A DNA stretch of 64,000 nt. Origin: Oligoflexia bacterium. Lineage in GTDB: Bacteria > Bdellovibrionota_G > JALEGL01. Position 1 is the first letter of the stretch; each line of letters starts with the position of its first letter. The notes under the pieces were generated by a model. It saw nothing but the letters and a program-made list of their open reading frames with translations, made no database searches and was not told where the DNA came from. The stretch is from contig DAOLES010000008.1 of the NCBI GenBank assembly GCA_035326705.1, positions 1 to 64,000 of the forward strand. Direction: 5' to 3'. Shown here piece by piece: positions 55,538-64,000 of this stretch. Made by a program: the position numbers and the translations under genes.

Positions 55538-58500
55538 TTAATCAATAAACCAAAAATCTCGGGCATATACTCTATATAAAGTTTGATTGGGCAGCTTGGT
55601 TTGGATGCTTTGATAGTCGTTTTCATCCCCAACATACAAAAACACACTTTCTCTTTTTTGCTGCATTTTTTTATTGTTACTTGTTGGCCAAATGCTTGCC
55701 CAAGTTTGATCCCATGCTTGTTGAACTTTTTTAAGGGTTGATTTTTTTTTGCGCAACTTTAACATTTTTTTTGCATGCTTGATGAACACTTTTGGCTGCT
55801 GTTGATAAAAAATATCCAGAGCCTGGTTCCAACCACGTGAACTTAAAGATTGGTCTCTGCGCGATAAATCATTAAAATAATCAACGTAAAGTAAATCCAA
55901 ATCTTTTTGATCAAAGTTTTTTTCTTCTTGGGCCGCTTGTTCAACAAAAGCCAGTAAGGCTTCCATATCACCAACCCTATACGCAGCATAAGATACTTTC
56001 TCATTTTCTTTCTCAGCAGATATACCGTTGCTATAGGCTAGACCTGCTTGCCAGGTTTGGTAAAAAAAACTCTTGGGGCCAGAACCAGAAAACATCAAGC
56101 TAGACATATAATCAATCATATCCCTATTTTTTGTATCTTTGAGTCCAGGACCTTTGCTTTTAAATTTTACATTGGCTTTGCTTTTGTTGGCAGTCTCAAA
56201 AAATAAATGTTTAGGGTAGGCTTTATCCATTTGCGGGTATCGGCTTTGCAGACGACTTAAAAAATAGGGCAGGGCTGGTTTGTTTGCCTTTAACAGTTTG
56301 CTTTTGGCTTTTTTGGGCAAAAACTTGGGCAACAGTTTATTGAGCTGGACTTGCATTAGGTGAATATTGTTTTGATTGCCTACCATAACAATTTTGAGCT
56401 TATGTTTGTTGAGCAAAAAGCTTATGCAGTTTTTAAATTGTTGTAAACTCTCCTCTATGGGTGTTTGCAGAGCGGTCAAAATCATGTTCATGCTTGCCTG
56501 ATAATCTTCCGCCATCGTCTCTTGCGGAACATTGGCTAAAATTAACTTAAGATCTTTGGCAATGGCAGCAATTGTTTTATCAACATGTTCTTGATTAAGC
56601 TGTTCTATCAATTTACTTTTATTACTTGTCTGCTGGGTTAACTGGGCAAAATAGTTTTTAATGCTTTGATACTCTTTGTTGGTAACGGGATCGGTCAATA
56701 ACCATTTTAAACGATAGTCATCATATCGACTGCTGTAATAACTGTTTAAATTTAACTTGAGTTCCTGGCCTTCTATACCATTCTCGATATCTTTGAATAA
56801 ATCTGGGACCCAATGATCTCCAGGATCTTGGGTAAGCTGCTCTGAACTCTCTAAACCTCGACTCACCAAGTAACGTAACTCTTTTAAGTTCTCTAGACTA
56901 AAATCAGCATACAAAAGATTGTCTTGCCAAGCTTGTAAAGCTTCGTCCAAATACTTGATATTTTGCACTGTCAAACCTAAGTTAAAATAATTTTGTTTTT
57001 TGATATTCTCATAACCGTAAGCAAAAGATTTTCCTTTTTTGTACCATTCATCGGCTAGGTCTTGGTAACTGTAACGCTGACCGTCTTTATGGATACCTAT
57101 GCGTTTAAGCAAATAGGGCAAGGCGTTGGCATAGAGCTGATACGCTTGCGGTAAATCATCCATATTAATTAAGATGTTCAAATCCAAACTGTTTTTATGC
57201 TCAAAATAGGTTTCAATGTATTCAACACCCTGTTTTTTATAGTGCTTGTATTTAAGCTCTGGATCTGGGCTGAGAATAAACTGTTTTGGAAAATCGGGAT
57301 AGCGTTCATAGTGAAACTGTTTTTGTTTACTTTCTTCTTGTTTAGCAAAAGCCTGCAAAGCGTGTTGCTCATTGTCCTGGACATACATTTGTTTTAAGTG
57401 AGCAAGCTGCTTCTGAACTCTTTGTTTTTTTGCTTGTTTGATTTTTTGACTGAGCTTTTGACTTGGGACACCTACAAAAATATACGGTGTCTGTAAAAAA
57501 CCGGCTTTGACAATACTTTCATCCCAGGCGCTTTTCTCACTGGAAAATGTTTGATTCAATTTTTTAAAAATATCCATAAAAAAAAGATCTTGTTCAAATG
57601 CTTTGTTCTGGCTTAGCTGGGCCAAAACTCTTTTCCAACTTTCTAAGCTGTCATCATCTGGAACATATTCAAATATAACTTCATAGTTCAACATCTTACC
57701 CGCAATAAAACTCTTGGCTTTGTTATAAGCCTTACTTCTTAATTCTGGCTTTTGTTCAAGCTGCATAAAGTGTTCAATGCCTTCTTGCAATTTGTCTTGA
57801 ATGTTTTGAATATTGCTTTGCCTGTTGTTTTTTTGGCTTAAGCTGGCAAAACAAGCCGGGTAAAGTTGTTGCACATTGATTCTGGTCGTATAACAGGACA
57901 AGGTTTCAACCGGTAGTTTTTTAGTTTTAACCCAAGTCTCTTTTAAATAATCATTAAGATTATCAAAAAATAAATCAAGGCTAATGTCTTCTTCATAGCT
58001 GATATTATTCACCACGTCCCAAGCAAACCTTACATTGACCAAATTATCCTCTTGATGACTGGCGTTATAAACTGTCTGTATTTTTCCTTTTAAAGCCGTT
58101 TGGGCTTTCACCGGATAGATCTCTGATAAAGGCTTTTGCTGTTTTGCTTGTGGCAACCTTTGCAAGATACCATCTAGGGTGTGTAAGTATTGTTTAACAT
58201 CTGCATTAACGGGTAAAAAACTGAGCATGCTGATGCCTGGTCCAATCTTATACTGATCTTGGTAAAACTGAGCAATGGCTTGTGGCTTTAAGGTTCTGAT
58301 TGCAGAAGGATCGCCGCCTGAAATTTTAGAGTAGGGATGTTGCTCACCTAAAATGGTTTTGAGCATGCTGTAATAATCATTATAGCTCTGTTCATAACTT
58401 TCCATTTCTTGATACACCGCTCCACTTTCAATCAAACTTAAGGACTTGTTGTTCTGATTTTGTTTGACCGCAAAATGATAGAGCTCTTGTTGAATCTGCT

Positions 58501-58975
58501 CTTCATCCAAACTTGCATTGAACAAAGCATCCAAAGTGGTAGCTAAAACTGTATTGTGCTCAGCCATACCGGCTTTGCTTTTAAACTTATACTGAGTGTA
58601 CAGGGGATAGGTTAGGGCACCTGATGTGCTTAAATTGTATTTTTCCAGCATGTCCAAATAACGGCCTTTTTTACTTTTACCCAACAAGACATGTTCTAAA
58701 GCATGTGAATGGCCTTGGTTTGAAATAGGTGGTGTACTGACCCAAATGGCCGTCTGAGGGACCGTATCAAACTGTAAAACAAACAGCTTCAAGCCGGATG
58801 CATGTTGCCAATAACTACCTATATTTTGCTGATCACCTGCATGATACACCTGTTGAATTGTAAAGTTAGAAAAACTCTGTCCTGATTGATAGCTTAGCTT
58901 TTGAGTTTGTTCTTGTGCATAAATAAACCCAAAGTTCATAAACGCTAATAAAGCTAAATAAATTCTTTTTATCAT
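55538..58975 (-). CDS. M16-family zinc metalloprotease, PreP-like, exported
   Basis: The large protein (about 1145 residues) has a signal peptide (cut near I-Y-A) and the inverted zinc motif H-A-L-E-H at about 91-95, with the third ligand expected in the acidic stretch about 75 residues later (E-E-Q-I-Q-Q-E-L). The length matches the one-chain, two-halved M16C presequence-protease group, which degrades peptides in a closed chamber. Export suggests peptide breakdown in the periplasm or outside. The ATG at 58975 is preferred over the GTG one codon earlier. Confidence 0.8.
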   Translation of the reverse strand: MIKRIYLALLAFMNFGFIYAQEQTQKLSYQSGQSFSNFTIQQVYHAGDQQNIGSYWQHASGLKLFVLQFDTVPQTAIWVSTPPISNQGHSHALEHVLLGKSKKGRYLDMLEKYNLSTSGALTYPLYTQYKFKSKAGMAEHNTVLATTLDALFNASLDEEQIQQELYHFAVKQNQNNKSLSLIESGAVYQEMESYEQSYNDYYSMLKTILGEQHPYSKISGGDPSAIRTLKPQAIAQFYQDQYKIGPGISMLSFLPVNADVKQYLHTLDGILQRLPQAKQQKPLSEIYPVKAQTALKGKIQTVYNASHQEDNLVNVRFAWDVVNNISYEEDISLDLFFDNLNDYLKETWVKTKKLPVETLSCYTTRINVQQLYPACFASLSQKNNRQSNIQNIQDKLQEGIEHFMQLEQKPELRSKAYNKAKSFIAGKMLNYEVIFEYVPDDDSLESWKRVLAQLSQNKAFEQDLFFMDIFKKLNQTFSSEKSAWDESIVKAGFLQTPYIFVGVPSQKLSQKIKQAKKQRVQKQLAHLKQMYVQDNEQHALQAFAKQEESKQKQFHYERYPDFPKQFILSPDPELKYKHYKKQGVEYIETYFEHKNSLDLNILINMDDLPQAYQLYANALPYLLKRIGIHKDGQRYSYQDLADEWYKKGKSFAYGYENIKKQNYFNLGLTVQNIKYLDEALQAWQDNLLYADFSLENLKELRYLVSRGLESSEQLTQDPGDHWVPDLFKDIENGIEGQELKLNLNSYYSSRYDDYRLKWLLTDPVTNKEYQSIKNYFAQLTQQTSNKSKLIEQLNQEHVDKTIAAIAKDLKLILANVPQETMAEDYQASMNMILTALQTPIEESLQQFKNCISFLLNKHKLKIVMVGNQNNIHLMQVQLNKLLPKFLPKKAKSKLLKANKPALPYFLSRLQSRYPQMDKAYPKHLFFETANKSKANVKFKSKGPGLKDTKNRDMIDYMSSLMFSGSGPKSFFYQTWQAGLAYSNGISAEKENEKVSYAAYRVGDMEALLAFVEQAAQEEKNFDQKDLDLLYVDYFNDLSRRDQSLSSRGWNQALDIFYQQQPKVFIKHAKKMLKLRKKKSTLKKVQQAWDQTWASIWPTSNNKKMQQKRESVFLYVGDENDYQSIQTKLPNQTLYRVYARDFWFID

Positions 58976-59108
58976 CACTGACTAAATTTACCTCACTCTG
59001 TTTTTCTTCAACAGTTTTTAATCTCTTTTCCTCTATTCATCTTAAATTACTGACTTGAAACTGTTTAGCTTTATATGATAGATTGATCTTGTATTAATGT
59101 AGGGGATT

Positions 59109-60794
59109 ATGGATTTTTTAATAAAAATTTTTCAGAAACAATTGAATATTGTGGCAATTTTTTTTCTATGCCTAGTTGCTTTATTTTTCAGTTCTTTAGG
59201 CCATGCAAAAGAAAATAAACTTTACTCTATTAATGATACGTCCAATGGTTTTTGTTTATTGTATTCGGAACTTGATCATACAAAGCTTCGCGATTACTGT
59301 AATTTTTTCAACTTGCGTTTTCAAGAAGATGGACTCTGGAAATCTTGTTATAAGAACGAACAAGCTGTTTGTCGTTTTCCAGAAAAAGAATATTCTTTGC
59401 TGAACAATCACTCTTCTGAATTAGATCTTGATTTTTATCAGAACAAAGAACGTTTGATTGATTGGGCCTTGAATCAATATCTTAAGCCTCACAATAAATC
59501 CTTGGAAACACTGATTACTAAGTCAGTTAATCTAACCCTAACTACTCATCCATTTAATGAGTTTTTTAAAAATACCCTTTCTGGCAAAACGCTAAACAAC
59601 TACCTTTATATTAATAAGATCAACGGCGTAAGTCTTAGCGCTGATGCTTTAGGTTATTATAACTTTATCAATACTAATCAACCCTTCAAAGCGGTTAGTT
59701 CACATCTTCCTGAAATATTCTATAAGTCATTTTTTTGGAAAGCTTATGAAGTAAGCTATAAAAACTATATAAAAATACTTCAAGAAACTAATGATGATAA
59801 TTTAAAACAATTGGATTCTGTTTTGGGTTACCTTCATTATTTATTAAGCCAACACTTTGGTGAACAAGCTTTTTTGTTTTATCCAATTAAGTCAAAACTA
59901 GCTTCTAAATTTAATGGTGAATTAAATCTTCGTTTAGTCCTCTACTACGAACAAGAAATTGCCGGCTCTACATGGGGTAAAAGTATTATTTTACCTTTTG
60001 ATGGAAATAGCGATAATATCCTTATTATCAGTGGCAATTATGATTTAGAAGGATCTCCGCAGCAGAGTTTTTTTTATGAAGAGTATTTTTCTGATAAGTC
60101 TCCAAATAGAGAACTAAGTGCTTCCAATAATCGTTTTTCTAATGAAAGCTGTATGAAGTGTCACCTTCAAATGAACAAAATTAGAACAGGTCCAATGTCT
60201 AATCTTTTAGCGGAAGACAGCCGATTCTTTGCTGACTACAGTGATGGTTTTTATTTGAATAATCCTTATGTTTATGATGGTTATAAGAGCTCCAAAGCTT
60301 CTGAATTTATGGCCAATGGCAAAATTTTTCATTTCCCAAAATATTTACAAGCTAGAGATTCTCGCAAAGGTTTATATCTTTATCAAGTCAGTGATCTAGG
60401 GCCCATTTTAGGAGATCCTGTTTCATCTCCACAGGCCAGCAAATGTTTTGAAAAGCCTATTAAAACCTGGGGAGGCGCAGCCAATTGCTATACTTGCCAT
60501 GATTTTTCCCAGCAGTATCTTGGCCCCATCCATACCACAAATTTTAAGATGTCTATGGAATCCTTAAAAAAGCAATTGACCTACTCACCCAAAACCAATG
60601 TTGAAAAAAAAGTTTATGATGAAACTTTCATGCCTTATAGAATGTTTTTAAATGACCCCAATGATCCCTACAAACTCCGACCACAAGCACAGACTGATCT
60701 TAAAAATCTGATCAGCTGTTTAGAAGAAAACTTTAATAAAGACCAGTTGCAATGGATACAAGAAAAGTTATTCTCTACTTTAAATGAGATATAG
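59109..60794 (+). CDS. exported dihaem cytochrome-type protein
   Basis: The 561-residue protein has an N-terminal hydrophobic signal segment (about 12-33, ending G-H-A). Two canonical c-type haem motifs stand far apart: C348-M-K-C-H352 and C460-Y-T-C-H464. The N-terminal 340 residues are not cytochrome-like and are unfamiliar to me. A periplasmic electron-transfer or haem-enzyme role is likely. It ends overlapping the 3' end of pssA by 20 bases, tail to tail. Confidence 0.7.
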   Translation: MDFLIKIFQKQLNIVAIFFLCLVALFFSSLGHAKENKLYSINDTSNGFCLLYSELDHTKLRDYCNFFNLRFQEDGLWKSCYKNEQAVCRFPEKEYSLLNNHSSELDLDFYQNKERLIDWALNQYLKPHNKSLETLITKSVNLTLTTHPFNEFFKNTLSGKTLNNYLYINKINGVSLSADALGYYNFINTNQPFKAVSSHLPEIFYKSFFWKAYEVSYKNYIKILQETNDDNLKQLDSVLGYLHYLLSQHFGEQAFLFYPIKSKLASKFNGELNLRLVLYYEQEIAGSTWGKSIILPFDGNSDNILIISGNYDLEGSPQQSFFYEEYFSDKSPNRELSASNNRFSNESCMKCHLQMNKIRTGPMSNLLAEDSRFFADYSDGFYLNNPYVYDGYKSSKASEFMANGKIFHFPKYLQARDSRKGLYLYQVSDLGPILGDPVSSPQASKCFEKPIKTWGGAANCYTCHDFSQQYLGPIHTTNFKMSMESLKKQLTYSPKTNVEKKVYDETFMPYRMFLNDPNDPYKLRPQAQTDLKNLISCLEENFNKDQLQWIQEKLFSTLNEI

Positions 60795-61545
60795 TTTGTT
60801 TTTTAGACGTATTTTTTTTCTTGAACAGTTTTTTTGTTGCTCTTAAAACTACACCCAAAGGGCCAGATGCAATGTAAGTTAAGGTTAAAACATACAAAGT
60901 TAAAATAGGTTTGATCCATAGAGCCATGGTCATAAAAAGAAAAGGCATTAACACATGCATGGGTTGTCTGCGATTGAGGCTTAACGATTTACTGGATAGG
61001 TAAGACACTTGACTGACCATTAAAAAAGGAACGGTTAACATGCACAAGAGCATAAAACTCTCACCCTCCATGAACCAAATATCTTGGTTGGGTTTAAAAA
61101 TTAAAGCACTCAACACAAAAAACATCCCGCCCATGGGAATGGGTAAGCCTTGAAAATGACTTTTTTCTGTACTTTTGTTTTGCACATTAAAACGGGCCAG
61201 ACGAATGGTGCCACAGGCCAGATGAAAAAAACAGGCCACCAAGGCCAGTTCTTCCGTAAAATAATGGCCCCATGCAAAGACCATGGCCATGGGTGCAATC
61301 CCAAAAGAAATCACATCACATAATGAATCATACTCTTCACCAAAACGTGAACCTGTATTGGTTCTACGCGCCACTTGCCCATCCAACATATCCAAAACAG
61401 CGGCAATCATAATAAACAAGCCGCTTTTAAACAAACTGTCTTGATAGCCTAAACTGTAATTCCAGCTATGAATAATAGACAAAAAACCAAAAAACAAATT
61501 ACCCGTCGTAACCAAATTTGGAAGTATGTAAATGCCTTTTCTCAT
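60775..61545 (-). CDS. pssA: CDP-diacylglycerol-serine O-phosphatidyltransferase
   Basis: PssA makes phosphatidylserine, the precursor of phosphatidylethanolamine. The protein of about 256 residues has the CDP-alcohol phosphotransferase signature D-G-x2-A-R-x8-G-x3-D-x3-D in DGQVARRTNTGSRFGEEYDS and the following Cys-Asp, near residues 55-77. Six to eight membrane helices surround it. The short membrane-embedded form matches the Bacillus-like type II enzyme. No psd gene is in the window. The ATG at 61545 follows a TTG. Confidence 0.92.
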   Translation of the reverse strand: MRKGIYILPNLVTTGNLFFGFLSIIHSWNYSLGYQDSLFKSGLFIMIAAVLDMLDGQVARRTNTGSRFGEEYDSLCDVISFGIAPMAMVFAWGHYFTEELALVACFFHLACGTIRLARFNVQNKSTEKSHFQGLPIPMGGMFFVLSALIFKPNQDIWFMEGESFMLLCMLTVPFLMVSQVSYLSSKSLSLNRRQPMHVLMPFLFMTMALWIKPILTLYVLTLTYIASGPLGVVLRATKKLFKKKNTSKKQTISHLK

Positions 61546-61618
61546 CAATTGATACCTTTAACTTAACATAGTAGGATAACCCAGAAGAATCAACTTTTGT
61601 TCAAGACCTTAACTTGGA

Positions 61619-61646
61619 TGTTTTATTTAAGTATTCAAATAAAACA
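61619..61646. repeat. inverted repeat downstream of the large lipoprotein gene
   Basis: TGTTTTATTT and AAATAAAACA pair perfectly across eight bases. The stem is all A/T apart from one G-C pair and has no T-run after it, so it is a weak terminator candidate at best for the minus-strand gene ending at 61677. Confidence 0.4.
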
Positions 61647-61676
61647 TAGTAAATCTATGCTATAAAATTTTTATAC

Positions 61677-64000
61677 TTAAGGATTCAGATAAAACGTTCT
61701 CACTTCTCCAGAATGTAAGTTTAAATTAAGATTTGTTGTATGTGCTGTTGTTTCTTGCTTAATTAAATCTACTAACAATGTATGTTGGGGTAGGGCGATG
61801 TTAACATTCAATTTATCTAGATGCGTATTGATCACTGCTATATAAGTCCCTTGATTTTCTGTTGGATAGACTCTAACAATAACATCTTGTTCCGAGCTAG
61901 CAGCATCATCAATAAAACTAGGGATTGCCGGCAAGGATAAAAATGCCGCATTAAATTTTTTAGCATACTGCGGATAAGCACGATTAAATGTATGTGCTGA
62001 TAAATACCCCAAGTACTGAGGGTCATGAAAAGCCAGTGCCCGTGCTTCAGCCAAAATAGAGTGTGGGCCAGCCCGCTCAACATCTGAAACAAAATAACCG
62101 GTTAAGTCATTGAGACGGTCTTCATTTAAAGGATGATGAAAAATTGATGCCATCCCCGCAGGTGAACGAAAAGCGTTAACTTGCTCCTCTGACGCTACTG
62201 AAAATAAACGATTAAACGGATAACTTTGTATTGTTTTTTCTGATTGTGAATGCACTCTTGGTCTAGGAGATGCAAAACTTGACTCTATGGCTAGATCATC
62301 ACAAGTTGATTGCTCTTCATGTGCTTTTGGACGCGTGATCAAATGGTGATAGTCTTGTGCAAGGTCCGCTTGTGGTAAAAGCTGTGAAACCTCAATGCCT
62401 GTAAGATTATCAAAGCGTTGCATATTATCCGTAGCAACCCCTTTTCTATCAACTGTCTTGGGGCCAGGTTCTTCACCGTAGGCCGTTAATAGAATTTTTG
62501 CATTGATACCAGTCTCTGTATGAATATAGTTGGCAAGTGCATCAAAAAACTTTTCTCGTTCTTCTTTCCACCAGCTGCGGTAGAAGCGTAACATTTTAGG
62601 ATTATTCTCTAAATTTTTTCTGCTGATATTGTTGATTAAACCCAAGTGCAACCTAAACTTTTGGCGTGCTTGATCTGAAAAATTAATGGGCAAATGACTC
62701 TCCCGAGTACGAAACCAGGCGCCTAATAAACGCTGTTCTAAATAACTTTGTAAGTCTGGATCTTGGACATGTTGAACAATAGTTTTTTCTAACAATCTTT
62801 TAGCATCCAGCAAGCTTGTTGGATCTAAAATATCTGCATTGGCCATTTCTACCCATGGCAAAGGCGTGTAGCCTCGGCACTCATTGTAAGCTTGTTCAGG
62901 ATCATAAGGTGCTCGTTTTAACGGTTCTGATCGTCGTTGGTAGCCTAAACCATTCTGATTTAAGCCCTGACTTCCTCGATACTCGTAATACGGTAAAACA
63001 TAATGGTCATATGCTTTAAGCATGCTTAACAGCTCTTTCCATAAATCCATCACCGAATGATCTGCATGCCGAAAACCTGCTTCAGCGTACCAATTTGAGT
63101 CTTGACTTAAAAACCCTTGATTGAAACCCCATTCAAGTAAGTCTTTGGCAAATGTATTCATCCCCAAAAATTTCATGACTTTGGCTTTGTTTTCAAACCA
63201 CTGCAGCGGATCATTGGTTACTGGCTGGTTTTGGCTAAAATAATCTCCCCGAGCATGCACTGCTACATCGCTCATTTCTTCTCGAGAAAATAAATGTCGA
63301 CGGGGTAAACTAGCATGTGGATAATGAATGACTTGACTCAACTGTTGCTCATCTAAAACTTCATACAATCTAATTTTTGCAAGGTCTATGCCGGCAGACA
63401 AGGGCGCATCACTATAGTGACCATGGGCAACAATCAGCCAAAATCCATCTTTAGGTGTAAAAGGACGTGAATCAAAGTTTTTACCAATCTTCAGTCCAGC
63501 AAAATGCTCATGCAAATAAAACAGCTGCTGCCACACTTGCCATCGCTGTGTTAAAGGATAGTTTAGTGACTCTAGGTTGTTGGCCGTGTATCCATCTAAG
63601 GTGTCTCCCAAAGCAACACCAGTACTAAATCCACGCACGCTTTCACCCCCACGATTGATAATAAAGTTTGTTCGAGGTGCTTGATCTGGATATTCTACTG
63701 TGATCACATAGGCTTTGCCCGCCTGTAAATTTTTTCCTTTCCCAAGTTTATAGGCAACAAAACCTGCATCCTGTCCAACTGTATTAGGAACGTAGCGCAA
63801 AGTTTTCTTCTCATCCTCTAAAACAAGGGTTTTAATCTTGGATAATCCAGTTTCTGATTCAGTAAAATCATGTCGTTTTTTTGGATTGGCACAGTTCACT
63901 TCATCAATTAAAAGCAGGTTGTCTTGCCCATACAAACGATCCAACTGTGCTCTTTGTTCAGCTTTAGAAAAAGAAAATTCTCTCTTTGAACAACTCAAAA
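61677..64000 (-). CDS. large lipoprotein, glycoside-hydrolase-like, 5' end missing
   Basis: The gene runs off the right edge. Its first visible residues read L-S-C-S-K, a lipobox whose Cys would be residue 1 of the mature protein, so the signal peptide lies outside the window; the in-frame TTG at 63998 is not the true start. The visible 773 residues show a beta-rich N-terminal region, a central alpha/beta region with many aromatic and acidic residues (VLPYYEYRGSQG, FYRSWWKEEREKFFD, LLTAYGEEPGP) and a C-terminal beta-sandwich-like end. This resembles a glycoside hydrolase with a TIM-barrel core, but I cannot assign a family. Confidence 0.6.
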   Translation of the reverse strand, partial: LSCSKREFSFSKAEQRAQLDRLYGQDNLLLIDEVNCANPKKRHDFTESETGLSKIKTLVLEDEKKTLRYVPNTVGQDAGFVAYKLGKGKNLQAGKAYVITVEYPDQAPRTNFIINRGGESVRGFSTGVALGDTLDGYTANNLESLNYPLTQRWQVWQQLFYLHEHFAGLKIGKNFDSRPFTPKDGFWLIVAHGHYSDAPLSAGIDLAKIRLYEVLDEQQLSQVIHYPHASLPRRHLFSREEMSDVAVHARGDYFSQNQPVTNDPLQWFENKAKVMKFLGMNTFAKDLLEWGFNQGFLSQDSNWYAEAGFRHADHSVMDLWKELLSMLKAYDHYVLPYYEYRGSQGLNQNGLGYQRRSEPLKRAPYDPEQAYNECRGYTPLPWVEMANADILDPTSLLDAKRLLEKTIVQHVQDPDLQSYLEQRLLGAWFRTRESHLPINFSDQARQKFRLHLGLINNISRKNLENNPKMLRFYRSWWKEEREKFFDALANYIHTETGINAKILLTAYGEEPGPKTVDRKGVATDNMQRFDNLTGIEVSQLLPQADLAQDYHHLITRPKAHEEQSTCDDLAIESSFASPRPRVHSQSEKTIQSYPFNRLFSVASEEQVNAFRSPAGMASIFHHPLNEDRLNDLTGYFVSDVERAGPHSILAEARALAFHDPQYLGYLSAHTFNRAYPQYAKKFNAAFLSLPAIPSFIDDAASSEQDVIVRVYPTENQGTYIAVINTHLDKLNVNIALPQHTLLVDLIKQETTAHTTNLNLNLHSGEVRTFYLNP

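Overview
The window reads as chromosomal DNA of a low-GC Gram-negative bacterium. Outer-membrane barrels, an OmpA-type protein, a TolC-type channel, an MlaC-type carrier, apolipoprotein N-acyltransferase and many signal-peptide or lipobox proteins show a double-membrane cell. The mix of housekeeping genes with secreted proteins of unknown family, haem-motif lipoproteins and a YYY-type membrane protein suits a free-living or predatory lineage such as Bdellovibrionota or another former deltaproteobacterium. No rRNA or marker gene is present, so this placement is an inference. I saw no rRNA, tRNA, CRISPR array, intact insertion sequence or prophage.

Layout. 0.1-10.1 kb: a GLUG-repeat lipoprotein, mfd, a one-TM protein of unknown function, a CX4CH lipoprotein, proS, and a small membrane peptide placed before a Cys-rich tandem-repeat protein. 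10.4-15.5 kb: phoH-ybeY-lnt and a coiled-coil membrane protein, a PilZ gene preceded by a decayed copy of its own 5' end, and a PH-like protein. 15.5-15.8 kb: a non-coding AT-rich stretch with three perfect DnaA boxes, an origin candidate. 15.8-25.1 kb: a YYY membrane protein; a compact radical SAM / DUF547 / chalcone-isomerase-like / MauE-like operon; mlaC-like and tolC-like genes; a divergent ATP-type PEP carboxykinase. 25.4-36.3 kb: a family 5 uracil-DNA glycosylase, an outer-membrane barrel, an S41 protease, and addB-addA. 36.5-42.8 kb: dnaJ, the ATP synthase genes atpI-atpB-atpE, a permease, a YHS protein, hemL and an acetyltransferase remnant. 42.8-64 kb: small secreted proteins, a TPR lipoprotein, recF-gyrB-gyrA, an OmpA-type barrel, peptidase E, DUF4097, an M16 protease, a dihaem protein, pssA, and a large lipoprotein cut by the right edge.

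How the genes fit together. Repair and topology genes are abundant (mfd, UDG, AddAB, RecF, gyrase), and together with the ATP synthase genes and the DnaA boxes they would suit an origin-proximal region, although dnaA and dnaN are absent. Envelope construction is the second theme (Lnt, PssA, MlaC, OmpA, TolC).

The least explained items are the four-gene radical SAM operon, the Cys-rich protein with its 19-residue membrane-peptide leader gene, a structured repeat present at 7.7 kb and cut by the left edge, the palindromic GGTACGGCC element (three copies), and a structured spacer between atpB and atpE.
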